A stretch of DNA of 64,000 nucleotides from NCBI GenBank assembly GCA_964023275.1, contig OZ029921.1, positions 28,441,230-28,505,229 of the forward strand, written 5' to 3'. Source of the DNA: Norana najaformis. Its lineage: Eukaryota > Annelida > Clitellata > Crassiclitellata > Hormogastridae. Below the pieces are notes generated by a model, which saw nothing but the letters and a program-made list of their open reading frames with translations, was not told where the DNA came from and made no database searches. Below, in pieces: positions 1 through 11,525 of the stretch (position 1 is its first letter; every line of letters begins with the position of its first letter). A program made the position numbers and the translations under genes.

Positions 1-46
1 TAAATTTTCGATTACATTACATTGAAGACTTTCTTTGTGCTCTTAG

Positions 47-508
47 AAACATATGGAGCGACACAACCAGGTGGGTGCCTTCAAGTGCCAATACGACAAG
101 TGCAGGTATTCGTCCAGTTCTTCGTACCATCTTGCTCTTCACATTCGCCAGCGGCACTCTGGAGACTTCAGCCGCGTCTGCAGCGTCTGTGGACACGTCT
201 CCAGAAATGGAACTCTGCACCAGCGCCATCTGTCAAGGAAGCATCCTGAAGCTCTGGAAGCGACGAAAACTGGTCGGCAAAGTGATCCGACATGCACAGA
301 TATCGTCAGTGAATCACAGCAGAACGACCTGCTTCAAGATGATACATCTGATCTGTATGATCTGATGATTCCCGTTTGCGTTGCCGAGTATGCGGAGACT
401 GGTGTTGGTTCGGTGGATCTGTGTAGCGGAAAGACGGATGACCCCTCAAGCATTCCCACATTCGTGGTTGAACAGCAGTTTCTTATGTCTTTGAAAAAAC
501 AGAGCTGA
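47..508 (+). CDS. Last coding exon of a C2H2 zinc-finger protein, possibly HINFP-like (5' part outside window)
   Basis: A pyrimidine-rich tract ending in AG at 45-46 gives a splice acceptor, and the open frame runs from 47 to a TGA at 506-508. The exon opens inside a finger (H-x3-H in KHMERH). Two complete C2H2 fingers follow: C-x4-C-x12-H-x4-H (FKCQYDKC...) and C-x2-C-x12-H-x4-H (VCSVCGHV...). The rest is a low-complexity acidic and Ser-rich tail of about 90 residues. The order, with a C-x4-C finger followed by a short linker and a C-x2-C finger at the end of the zinc-finger block, resembles the last fingers of the histone H4 transcription factor HINFP. That assignment is inference from remembered family layout. 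A DNA-binding nuclear role is expected for the class. The ATG at 53 is internal to the exon and need not be the start. Upstream exons lie before position 1. Confidence 0.6.
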   Translation, partial: KHMERHNQVGAFKCQYDKCRYSSSSSYHLALHIRQRHSGDFSRVCSVCGHVSRNGTLHQRHLSRKHPEALEATKTGRQSDPTCTDIVSESQQNDLLQDDTSDLYDLMIPVCVAEYAETGVGSVDLCSGKTDDPSSIPTFVVEQQFLMSLKKQS

Positions 509-1504
509 CAGTCATAGTTTAAACTTTATTACTGGTTTAAGTGCCAATCGTATTTTGGAGGATGTCAAAGACTGTTTCATTGGTTAATATTATGCTGTTT
601 TAGCAATGAAAAACTTTGAGTACTTTGCATTAGGTCTTTTATAATAGGTGTCTTATCGATTTTGATTGAAAATATAGAATACATGTACATAAGTCAAATT
701 TGTACAGATTCAAAACAAACCTGAAGACCTGATACAGATTGAGAAGAGGCGAGAGATGATCCACTTGAGACCTTGACTCCAATAAGAAGTACAATTTTGG
801 GAGTTAAGGACAATAGCATAAGTATACATGCAGGTTGGAGGGAACTGTGCTCATACTGCAGATTACCAAATTTGAGATCCTAAAGCTGAAATATGGAGGA
901 AAAGGACCTATGGCTCCAAGTTTTCTCAGTGGCAGACATTGCCCTCTGCCTCTGACCGCATACCCCCTTTCTATTCTGTAATAAATAGGCGTGTACATAT
1001 ATATATACATGATTATATGAAAATTATAGACCCACACTGCATCAGTGAAATATGCATTTGCATACTACAAACGCGTGGCACTGGGAACATGGGAAGGGGT
1101 AGAAGAACGAGGAAGTTCACCCGATCAGGTCGAATTATGCATACAGTAAGTACTTTGGCTGGTACACTGGGATTTAATCCGGTGTACGATAATACAAATC
1201 CAGGAAGACGGTAAAATCCCGGAGATATTCTAAAATCCTGATAGGTCTATATGTATACTTGTAGCTTAAGCCAGCTAACGGGGTCCACACCTGTATTGAC
1301 GCAAGCTCCCCTAGGTAACACGGCTTGGCTGCAGAAGGGGCAGAGATTAGTAGAATTAAAGGGCATTCTTTCAAATCCATAGGCAGGGCCTCGCAGGTCT
1401 GAATCTGTGTGCACGATGTAGACCTACCCCATACACGCATGCATTATCAGAATTGTATGTAGACCTACGTATATAGGTACATACACACACTTGTGATAAT
1501 GCAT

Positions 1505-1506
1505 AT

Positions 1507-1573
<67 letters not shown>

Positions 1574-1574
1574 G
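1505..1574. repeat. (TA)n microsatellite
   Basis: An almost pure alternating TA tract, interrupted by an occasional C, lies just upstream of a LINE relic. Confidence 0.9.
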
Positions 1575-1612
1575 GAGCATGAATTTTTCTACGGTGATAT
1601 ATCTCTTCGCTG

Positions 1613-1790
1613 AGCCACGATGCAGAACTGTCCTGGGCTCTCGTGCGTTCCACACCGCTGCCCCGAAGGAATGGAACTGACTACAATGTTTCTTCGAAAC
1701 ACGAATTCCTTTTCTTCCTTCAAGCAACGCCTGAAAACTCACTATTTGTCACTGACCTTCTGTTTGTCTGGATATCTAACTGTTTTCACC
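1613..1790 (+). mobile_element. Non-LTR retrotransposon relic, C-terminus of ORF2
   Basis: The plus strand reads TVLGSRAFHTAAPKEWN, then shifts frame to LTTMFLRNTNSFSSFKQRLK. This is the typical C-terminal signature of CR1/Jockey-like non-LTR reverse transcriptases (G-R-F-...-P-x-x-WN-x-L, followed by a SFK..LKTH motif). The WN codons are followed by a stop unless a one-base shift is made, so the copy is dead. Confidence 0.65.
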
Positions 1791-1878
1791 AGGCGACTGA
1801 CTAAAAATAGGACTAGTCAACGGTTCGAAGCCTGATCAATTGACAACTTAGAAAATTCGTCGACATTACATATATTGG

Positions 1879-1880
<2 letters not shown>

Positions 1881-1961
<81 letters not shown>
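1881..1961. repeat. (TA)n microsatellite
   Basis: About 80 bp of pure TA repeat, downstream of the LINE fragment. Confidence 0.95.
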
Positions 1962-1963
<2 letters not shown>

Positions 1964-2776
1964 TATTATAACATATAACGTGCATTAGGCATATTGTATA
2001 TGATAAAGTATGAGTAGGGTACATGTTATGTTGTTCGTGACTGGGAGGTCATGGGGTCCGAAACCACCTCCCCGAGGCCAAGATCATCGCTCTTGGGATT
2101 CGTGTAGATCTAATTAGATAGGCCCTATTTTAGGTGTACCCCCTCCCCCGATCGGCGGCTCTTTACGTCGCTGTTGATGGATATCATTACAGTGGAACAT
2201 AAACTTGTCCAGTGGCTCAAATGTCCTCAGATTCATTCTCGATGCTTCAAATGCGCGGACTTCTGAAGCTCCGCCCCGAAACTCGCTGAAGGAGTTTACG
2301 ACCCTCTTCCAGACCTTATAGCCGGTATGGACTTGGGCCTTGGACGCTCACTGTCACAGACCTCATCGAATTTCATCCGGGTACACGACCCCCTGTCTAA
2401 AATGTCGCCTACGCCGCTGAATACAGATAGCCTAAGTACCTATTTTTAATAACTTTTTGTGATAAGCTTACACGTCATGGCTGTTACTAGGCTGCGGTGT
2501 ACGACCCTCTATTGTGTGTAATTGGTGCAGATGAACGTCACACAGGGCGGGTGTTCCCACAGGTGAGACAAGGAACTATATATTATCGATGGGTTATACA
2601 CTGGCTGCATTATATCTAGCCCTATAAATGCTTATAGGCACTGTTACTGATTGCATGCTTGCACGCATGCGCGCACGCGCGCACGCACACACACACATGT
2701 ATACACCAGAATCACATCGGTTTACAAAATCGTAATTGTTATCCCGAAAGTCGCTACTTTAAAGCTAAGGGTATGG

Positions 2777-2880
2777 CACCAGCTTACTCATCAGCGCTGC
2801 GTCAAGTCAGAGAGGTTGTCCAACGGTACCATGTGAATGAACAATGTGCGATTGCCAGAAGACCACAAGATAAAAGGAGA
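2777..2880 (-). mobile_element. LINE 3'-tail fragment, family B
   Basis: The block beginning GGCACCAGCTTACTCATCAG and continuing through a GTCAAGTC..GGTTGTCCAA core recurs, antisense to the LINE, near 10.3, 18.8, 19.9 and 22.4 kb. It recurs in sense orientation near 15.6, 23.6 and 29.0 kb. It is a 5'-truncated copy of a non-LTR element's 3' UTR. Confidence 0.6.
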
Positions 2881-2891
2881 CAAAAGAGCTT

Positions 2892-2985
2892 AGATACAGT
2901 TTCGCCATACAGTGAGCACTGAAGATACAGTTTCGCCATACACTGAGGACTGAAGATACACTTTCGCCATACAATGAGCTCCTAC
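2892..2985. repeat. Three-copy 31-bp tandem repeat
   Basis: Three imperfect head-to-tail copies of a unit containing GATACAGTTTCGCCATACA. Confidence 0.8.
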
Positions 2986-3758
2986 CCACAGATCTCTCCC
3001 GCTGTTGCCAAGTGTCAACCACAAAATAGCCTGCACTTTATAATGTATGATGTAGGCCTGCAGGGTAGGCCTATATGGTGCTATGTAGGCCCTACTGAAT
3101 GTAAATAAGAGCTATATAAATATTATCTCTACGAACGATTTGCCTAAAACACAATGCAGCTGCATGCGTTACGCTTTGATAACTCATCGTCACGCTTCAA
3201 TGACTCTTGCGTACACGCCTTTGGATCGCCATAAGCAAAGTAGCACACGTTCTTTATTTCATTTCAAAGCCCTTACAATGTATTAATATAATACTGTAAG
3301 AATATATAAGCCTATATATGTTAGCTATCCTTGGCCTGTATATATACACAAATTTCTGCTATAGGCCTAGATATGTCAGACAGAATTTGCATGCGACAGC
3401 TAGTAGACTTCGTCAGTAGAAGCTAAGAATATGATATATCTATGGCCCTTATAATAGTAGCCGAAACCACCTAGTTGAGTTACCGTTATGCTTGTACTTG
3501 GCGTTTACGGCCTTGTGTCGTAAAGGCCTACCAATCACAGACGCTGTACAGAAATAGGAACTTTGATTTAGGCCTAAAGTAAGGCCAGCATGAACTTCCG
3601 TTGAAATGTTTTTGTAGATGACTGGGATAATTGCTAATACGTGTGATCAGGCGGTATTCAATCTAGCGGAAGAACAAAAGGAGTACATATATGCTTGAGG
3701 TCAAGAGATATCTGGTGATCGGATGTCCTTGGTTTCCTCCTCAAGAGAAGCGACAGAG

Positions 3759-6700
3759 ATGGTCGATTTAGAACCATCTACCGATGGAACGAAGAAGAGA
3801 CCGCGCTACTACGAGGTTAGTCCATCAATCGATCGATCTATCGATTGATGGATCGATGAGATTTGGACATCTTGTATTTTTTAAAACGTAAAAGTTTAAC
3901 TGAGAAATTTAACCTGAAATGACTAAAACCAGCCAACCGTGAAAATTTGGAATGCATGCACTAGAATTCGGCTGCTGGGAAATATTCGGTCAATATGGAG
4001 GGAGCTATACAAAAAGGAAAAAACATATGATGGAAGCCCAAAAAGGAATCTATGCGAAAAGAAAATATCTCCATGCTGACGATTTGATGTAAGAATGATA
4101 ATGGCGCCGACAACGACGACGACATTGATGATGATAATAATCATAGAATGAGCAACCTATCACCGCATTACGCTATGTATTGTTTTCAAGAAGTACAGGC
4201 ACTGGCGTTCAAACGCTCTTATAAGACAATGCCAGTGTCTAACAAAATATCTAATTATAGAATATCTTTTGTACAGGGTGTTTACTCTAATGAGCGGACG
4301 ATAAGCACGAAGGGCGGCGTTACCCCCATTTCGCTGAGTTCACCGATCTCCCGAGGGATTTTTAACCTGCCCCGCTATGTTCCGAAGTACACGATCAACT
4401 CCAGACTGCGCGGCAGATACGCTGACGAAGTCGCCTCCGACTCGAACACAAGTCAGACTTTCGATCGGAAGTACCAAGATGCCAAGTATGCCGATGTTCC
4501 TATCTTCCCGGATAAGCCGGAAGACGTGGAGACGAGCAATAGTGAAACGAAGACCAAAGAGGTTAAAGGGCGAAAGAAATCGAGGAGAGAAGCCGAGTCA
4601 GAGAACCGCAGGGAGTGCTGTTCAAAGTGCAGTTCGGCGAAGTGCTGCATTCCGAGATGCTGCACTCCGAGGTGCTGCACACCGAATTGCTGCACTCCGA
4701 AGTGCCGTCGAATTGTATGCCCCTTCGTTATCGTTGCACTCGTAGCAGCCGCTTTGTTGGCCTTGGCACTTGGACTTTACTTTGGGTACTGTAAGTACAC
4801 ATATAATTACTTAGTATTAGACCATATAATGTCTGGTGTACTGTAATGCTAATAATGTCTAGTACACAAGAGAGGAAAGGCGCTACATTAACTGTCTTGC
4901 AGATCTGATTCCAAACATCACAGACAATAAAATGAAGGATGAAGTATCGTTAAAAGCTTTCTGAGTAGCTATCCAGCAGTGAAATTAAAGTAAACTCTTG
5001 CAAACAATTTATCCGATTCGCTGTCCATCGGAAGTCAATGCAGTGATTTAGGAGACGAGATTTAAGTTCTCATGCCCAAAAAGCATAGGCCAATGTACTG
5101 TAGTATGAGGAGACCAATGTGCTCTGTAACAAAATTGCAGAATAAATTACATACTGAATTAATGAATTGTTAACTGAATATTGTCTTTATCTTTCAGTTA
5201 TGCAATTTGGTGGTTCGTGTAAGTATACACTTATTCATCGTAAACCATGACTTATAATACATACATACGATGATATTAACTCAACAATTCTGGACTTTTC
5301 TAATCAAAGCATTGGTTAAATTGTTCACACAGAGGCGGTGGATCTCCAACATTTTGAAAATCTTAAAATCTAAGCCTATCTGCATGGCGAATCTATAACC
5401 GATTCTCGCTATTCGCTTTACGGATAAAACATAACATGCGTGAGACACGATGCATAGCGTCTATTACTGTAGCAAAAAAACATTTACTAAAAGGCATTAG
5501 GCCTAAATAATATGTTACAAAAGAATAGGCGTAGGCTATATCAATATGTCATATGTGACAACATATAAAACACATAACAAAATACAATATGTCATATGTG
5601 AGAACATATAAAACACATAACAAAATACAATATGTCATATGTGAGAACATATAAAACACATAACAAAATACAATATGTCATATGTGACAACATATAAAAC
5701 ACATAACAAAATACAATATGTCATATGTGACAACATATAAAACACATAACAAAATACAATATGTCATATGTGACAACATATAAAACACATAACAAAATAC
5801 AATATGTCATATGTGACAACATATAAAACACATAACAAAATACAATATGTCGTATGTGACAACATATAAAACACATAACAAAATACAATATGTCATATGT
5901 GACAACATATAAAACACATAACAAAATACAATAAATACCAAAATAAAGCCCTGACCTATGTGCATAACACTTTCAAAGTGAATAAACCAGTAAGCAAAGA
6001 TCTTCCAAAACAGTCTGACTCGCCTTAGATGTTGTACTCCACTTCATCTACAAGGATAGATGAAATTCCAGTGGAAAGTTTAAAAAACAGAAAACGGTTT
6101 CGGTACTGACGAATGCCATGGAAGCAGGCTAAGAAACATTTCCATACTGCCCTCGTGTTTGCGTGGCTGCGCATGTGTTGGGCTTTGCAATTTTAAAACG
6201 AGTTTGTGAATTTCTGTAATTATTACTTTATCACTTGTTTCAACTAGAGACCGTTCATCGTCGTGTACAGCGGTGAAGTGGTTTTGAAATGGTGTAATCG
6301 ACGGTAACTCTGTTAACTGTGGAAATGAACCCTTGCAAGCCTCTTGGACACATTTTGCGACTCTCTGATTTATTTTAGTGACTCTTTTAACTGTGCTATA
6401 CATGAATATTTTCAACAGATCCTATGACGGCAAACTTCACGGTAACGAATGTTACCTTTCCAGGCTACCTTTCAGACCTGAGCAACCCGCAGACTCTAAA
6501 CTTAACGAATGCCGTATGTGATGCAGTAAGTGACAACTACTGAACTATGCAACAGTCTCTTGAATATCAATTGTATAACAAACCTTTACCTGTTACTTCC
6601 ATACTACTCTGTATAATTTAACTGGCTGTTACTATCACGCTGTGCTGTTAAAAGAGTGTGCTGCAATTTCTAGCAGCACGACTACTTATAATAACAATAC

Positions 6701-7448
6701 ATTGGAGGTGGAGTAGGAGTGGGTGTAGCAGTGGTGGTGGTGACGGTGGTGGTGGTGGGGTGGTGGTGGTAGCAGTAGCAGTAGTGGTAAACTTCTTCTG
6801 AACCGTTTTCAGATGACAGTTCAGCTTATGCCTTTATCACATCTTAGACCTACAGGTACCGCCTTTAGTTTTCGACCCTAATTAAAAGACTCCGTATTGC
6901 ACATCTCACGACCCATGGTGAAACATAGGGAGACACTTACTTACTTGTCTTCGGTCTGTCGAATACACTTCCGCGTCGCACAAAGCATGCAGCAGTCGGC
7001 CTCCGGCTCTGGTCAGCTATAGCCAAGTACTACCCAGACCACACGCTGCTTAAATGAGATGATCGGGGAACCGGTGTTTCGATCGTGATGTAGGGCTGTG
7101 GGCCATTGATCAAGCGATACGATCCTTGACAGTAAGGTTAAGAAGAAAGCCGTCCCTTCAGAGGCAGCCACTGATTATCGACTCAATTTTCTTAGCCTCG
7201 GCATACGCGAGCGGGTGGCCAATCCTTTCCCTGGCCGCACACAGTGTAAGGACAGCGTACTCTTTATTACTGAATCTGCTGTGGGGGCTACTGGAACAGA
7301 ACCTTAACCTTTGGGCTGATAACCAATCACACCTGTCACTAGACTATCGCCCACCCTCGGCTAAGCGTAATAATACTAGCAACAACCAAATTTATGAAAA
7401 TTACCAATAAAATGATCATCGATAACCATTTTTGCCAGTTAATTATTA

Positions 7449-7536
<88 letters not shown>

Positions 7537-9867
7537 AATTTGTAACGCGCGCAAAGTCACACCGAAATGCGCGATGAACTTACCGATGAACTTTTGATTT
7601 AAGTGAACGCATGAAGGATAACACCTTCTAGGCTAGCGAGCGCAGCGCTTTTTTGACGAAGGCCTACTTAAACGGCGCTATATTAAGTGTTTAGATACAT
7701 GCACATGCACGTGTGTTCTGTTCCCTATTTACTTTCAGTTCAGGAAAACGCTAGAGAATGTGTCGCAGATTTACGTCGATGTATCTTCCTGCTCAGCTGT
7801 TAGCTATACGTGAGTAGTTATACAGCTTCACTGCTTTCATTGGCAACGGACTCTATCCAAGACATTACATTGGAACGAATCTATTCACGATGTAAGCCTA
7901 CAGCGCAACTTGAAACGTCGGTGTTATTTCGCTAGTCGTGATGTGGTGCAATAAACATACAAAAGTTTTAACTTCAGGAGTTATGCGACTCAGAATAATC
8001 AGTCATTTAATAACTTATGGATTAGGTCTATTTTACGCTAATATAAATCATCGAGTCTAGACAGTCAACAATACATGATAATAGAGTCTGCCTACCTAAG
8101 GTTAGCGTTTCTATCTTACGCATAATCAGTGGCCCTTGAAGTGTTCAAAAGTTGTGTGAGCCTATATCAGCCAAGTACAGACCTAAGGTGGATAAAATTA
8201 ATTTGTGACGTAACATCAGAGTATATATCACTGTATTATTTTTATAGTATTAGTGTTTATTCCGTGGCATAGGTAGATATCTCCGTTGCCCAAAAAAGTT
8301 GTGAGCATGGCCCTGCTTCGGCGTCACAGAGCCAAAACTTTGGTGCCATGACTCCCAGGCCCCTGCGCATAATACTGCAAGAATATCTTATCTGCTTTTG
8401 CAAATTGGATGAATTAACGATTGGATGATTTCTTTGGTACCAACAATTTACTGTTGACTGAAACTGTAGCAGTCCGTGGTTAAGCACAAATAAGAGAAGG
8501 CAGTAGAAGTCCTCAGATAAAAAGAGAAGCACTGAGCTGTGGAGATACGGATTCTGCAACGCGGCACCTGAGCTGTTTCCAAATCTGCTGACTACTTATT
8601 AGCCTATTCCATTTCATATTGTGACGAAGTAAACCATGAAGTGTAGGGAGAAGATAATAACGAAGCGGTGGAACTCATAGTTGAAGCGCAAAGTATTGAC
8701 GAAGATGAAGATTTAGACCTTGACAATTCATTAAGCACCGAAGATGAGTCAGATGACTGTAGTCCATAGTCATTTCCAGCCACCGATACCAACTACAAAT
8801 CCCAGTCTACTTGGTGTCGTTTTCTTTTGGCCAGGAGTGGAAGCATCTACGCGATCTTCAACATCGAAGTCCGTCGCAGAAGAGACCAGTTCTTCAACAG
8901 CGACGACGCATTTGCCAGCGAAGTCCGCGATCGACTGAAGACAGAATTTAATCTGACGCCAGCCGGGTATTTCGCGATGGCCATATCGAGGAGCATTCCC
9001 AACAGATACAAACCTACCGGCGAACATTTCAATGTAGTGCTGAACGGCGTTTCCTCGGGTCACTTCAGTCCTCAGAATAAACTGTGGACCTCCACAGTTA
9101 CGACCACGCCGGCTTCAGTGACGAAAACAACAAAATCTACTACAACATCTTCGACTTCCACGGCTAAAACTACTTCCAAGAACTCTGCGACTAGCACTGG
9201 ACGTGTTACTACTATTGACAACAGCAACAGCAGAAATACAAGTGTAACTACAAATGGTGCCGTGAACACAACTATCACCTCGAGACTGACAAAGACCCCC
9301 GAACCCAGCTCATCTGCGTTGGCAACAACATCGCTAGCTAACACATCACGTACTGTAGATCCCCCATCTTCTGTACACACTGATTATTCTGTTACGATGT
9401 CACATATGCGTATAACTTCCACAACCATAAAGCCATCGAGCACTCAAACCATTCGACCTTCAAGTACCAACCGCCCCACCACCCAACAATCGAGTACCCA
9501 AAGCCCTACCATCCAACCATCTAGTACCCAAAGCCCTACCATCCAACCATCGAGTACCCAAAGCCCTACCATCCAACCATCGAGTACACAAAGCCCTACC
9601 ATTCAACCATCGAGTACACAAAGCCCTACCATCCAACCATCTAGTACCCAAAGGCCTACCATTCAGCCGTCGAGTACCCAACATCCGACAACTACCGTCC
9701 CTGCGCATACCACTACCGCTACCGTACACCATGATGTCTCTACCACTGCCACTACCACCGTGGCCGCTGTTATGCCACATATGATACAATCGACGACATC
9801 AGAGAGCAGGACATCTAGATCACACTTGACAGAAAGCAGCGCAGCATTAACTTCATCGTCTCATTAG
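3759..9867 (+). CDS. SEA-domain type II membrane mucin, six coding exons, 600 aa
   Basis: Exons: 3759-3815, 4277-4790, 5198-5218, 6419-6525, 7739-7809, 8835-9867. Every junction has AG/GT borders. The phases (0,1,1,0,2) agree, and the total of 1803 nt closes exactly at TAG 9865-9867. The protein has an Arg/Lys-rich cytoplasmic N-terminus. A Cys array at about residues 133-162 (CCIPRCCTPRCCTPNCCTPK) stands just before one hydrophobic helix (about 168-190). An SEA domain (about 199-320) follows, with three N-glycosylation sequons in exon 4 and the sequence SGSIYAIF at 258-265. That sequence matches the G|S autocleavage position of SEA domains. From about 343 to the end the chain is Thr/Ser/Pro-rich, with repeats of PSSTQSPTIQ. 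Having no signal peptide and a single helix implies type II topology, with SEA and mucin tail outside. Function is inferred to be surface coat, adhesion or shedding. The paralogue cannot be named. Exon 1 rests on its ATG, donor and phase fit only. Confidence 0.75.
5542..5928. repeat. 43-bp minisatellite, nine copies, intronic
   Basis: Nine head-to-tail copies of a 43-bp unit starting CAATATGTCATATGTGACAA, almost identical to one another, with only single-base changes. The array lies inside the intron between mucin exons 3 and 4. The unit contains the short palindrome CATATG. Near-identity of copies suggests recent expansion. Confidence 0.95.
6709..6790. repeat. GGT/GTA-rich imperfect microsatellite
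   Basis: G-rich tract of GGTGGT and AGCAGT units in the mucin intron between exons 4 and 5. Confidence 0.7.
7130..7370 (-). mobile_element. tRNA-derived SINE, family S2, antisense in mucin intron
   Basis: Read on the minus strand, a tRNA-like head (AGTCTAGTGACAGG as box A, GGTTCTGTTCC as box B) is followed by a body ending GGCCACCCGC..ATGCCGAGGCTAAGAAAA. The same body is present in sense orientation at 27215-27450. Divergence is high, so this is an old copy. Confidence 0.6.
7441..7535. repeat. (TTA)n(TGA)n compound microsatellite
   Basis: A run of TTA units passes directly into a run of TGA units, in the mucin intron before exon 5. Confidence 0.95.
9467..9690 (+). repeat. 30-bp coding tandem repeat, mucin decapeptides
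   Basis: Seven to eight in-frame copies of a 30-bp unit encode PSSTQSPTIQ, at about residues 469-543 of the mucin. They are flanked by looser Ser/Thr/Pro sequence. Each unit offers several O-glycosylation sites. Copies differ mostly at synonymous positions, for example ccatcg against ccatct. A coding repeat of this kind is likely to vary in copy number between individuals. Confidence 0.9.
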
Positions 9868-9886
9868 TGATAGGCCTAATTTAATT

Positions 9887-9892
9887 AATAAA
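9887..9892 (+). terminator. Candidate polyadenylation signal of the mucin gene
   Basis: AATAAA lies about 20 bp after the mucin stop codon, in an AT-rich tract. It would give a very short 3' UTR. Other AT-rich hexamers further on are possible. Confidence 0.4.
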
Positions 9893-10284
9893 TTAATCAT
9901 CCTACTCTTCTTAGTTGACGTAATTCTCACTTTGAAACTGCGCTGAAGACGTGAAGTATTTCAACGTGAGAGCTTTGAAGAGAAAGGCTTTAATCACAGG
10001 TATCTGAATACGGCCTAATCAGGCTGATAATTAACTGTCCTAATTAACAGCATCAACTAGAATTAATTTAATTTAATTGAGTTGTGTCGATTATATATTA
10101 AACATCGTATTTAAATAATTATATGCATAATTATAAATTTAATTACCGGTATGTATTCACACATAATTCGCCCCTCTAAGACGCTCAGGCTTATTGTTCT
10201 ATCTTAAAAAGGAGGTGCATAAATTAAATTCGTCAATGCAAAAACAATGCAATGCAATGCATAACGAAATTATTTTCAAATATG

Positions 10285-10470
10285 CCATAATCATAATCGT
10301 AAGCTCGAGACTTCTACAGCGCCCAAAGAAAGTTAAGTCACGGGGAACCAGCTTATTCACAGGCGCTCAGTCAAAGCAAAATCGATAGGCAGAAAGGGTT
10401 CGGTTCAAGGTCAAGACTCAAGAGTCAGACAGTCAGATGGCCATGGTGTATGGTGTTTGGAATTGAACAA
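10285..10470 (-). mobile_element. LINE 3'-tail fragment, family B
   Basis: Inverted relative of 15590-15768. The two share the TCATAATCGTAAGCTCGAGA tail region, the box AACCAGCTTATTCACAGGCG, and the stretch through CGATAGGCAGAAAGGGTTCG. The (GATTAC)-like end marks the 3' terminus, so the copy is on the minus strand. It is 5'-truncated with no ORF. Confidence 0.7.
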
Positions 10471-11359
10471 GAAAGAATGATAAGACTAAGAGGAAGAATC
10501 AAGATAGGATTTGTGAAAGCGTAGTGTTTTTGATATAATATATAGTGCTATCACATAAAGCTCTATCGAAGTTCTGCTAAAACATCGAGATTCTGTGTGC
10601 ATGGGTTGGATGCTGACGGTTACAGGCGAAAACTTCCATAAGCCATGCGACTAGGCTTGAAGCCCCTACACACCCAAATATAGACATTATTGATGCTTGT
10701 CTTGCATGGTTTGAGCCACCGAAATTGTTCTGCATTTAACTACATAAGCGGCGTAAATATTTCATCCGAGAAAACTTTACCTCTAAACAGCGAGCTTAAC
10801 TTAGATGAATTTGCGTCTGTTTCAACATCTGATACCGCGTCTAATCATCCGCTTACTATAGATGACAAGATGTCTCTGACGTCGTTAAAGGTCTGGGTTG
10901 AAGTCTCATCTGTTTCGGATGACTTATCATCTATGGCCTGTCTTCCGGTCTCTGTAACATTGTGGATCTAAACTGATTCTGTCTAAAAGATTACGATTTC
11001 AGGATGGGTTTGTTTAAAAGCGACCATCAATATTATTGATGCCTTGTAATGACATTGTAATGTAACATTTTTTATAACACGAACTGTAAGAAATGTTAGA
11101 TTAGAACAGAATACACAGCATACACACAATACATACTAATCTGTTTTCTTTATTATCATGTGCATACAATCATCTGTCTTTCCTTTTCTTCTCTGATTTT
11201 TTCTTTATAGTCGTTCTTTTCCTATCTCAGCCAATGGTTTCTGGTTTGTTATTCTGCTTTCTACTTCATGGCAGCCAGTTGTGATTGCAGCTTGATTTTA
11301 AACTTGGCGTTTAACTCCTCGTTAAAGAAGCAGGCCCTGTGGAACACACTCTCTAGGGC

Positions 11360-11525
11360 TGTGTAATTGTAATTTGTAATTTAAAATTTATAAAGCGCCT
11401 CTTAGAGGATAAACTCAACAGGGGCGCTCCCGACCCGAACAAGTAAAATCACTGTTAATCAGTACAGTCTTCGGTTCGCTTGCTCCCTCCCCCTGAGAAG
11501 GGGAGGAAGAGGAGCTCAAGTCACA
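11360..11525 (-). mobile_element. LINE 3'-tail fragment, family C
   Basis: The minus strand carries a 3' tail with the core GGCGCTTTATAAATTTTAAA followed by an ATTACAATTAC-type end. A sense relative lies at 35765-35925 (GGCGCTTTACAGATTTACAA then TTACGATTAC). Both also share a GGGAGCGCC motif and a CCCTCC-rich stretch. Confidence 0.5.

Larger units (their letters stand above)
509..3758. other. Intergenic region between zinc-finger exon and mucin gene
   Basis: No host coding exon is visible. The stretch holds the probable 3' UTR of the zinc-finger gene, two long TA arrays, a frameshifted LINE C-terminus near 1.6-1.8 kb, an antisense LINE tail near 2.8 kb, a short 31-bp tandem repeat, and several TAGGCCTA palindromes between 3.0 and 3.6 kb. 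I see nothing else in 2000-2650. Confidence 0.5.

Noticed and set aside
5542..5928. CRISPR-like array
   Set aside because: The units are contiguous 43-bp copies without variable spacers, in a eukaryotic intron.
7394..7597. Poly-Ile/poly-Met small protein
   Set aside because: Microsatellite translation.
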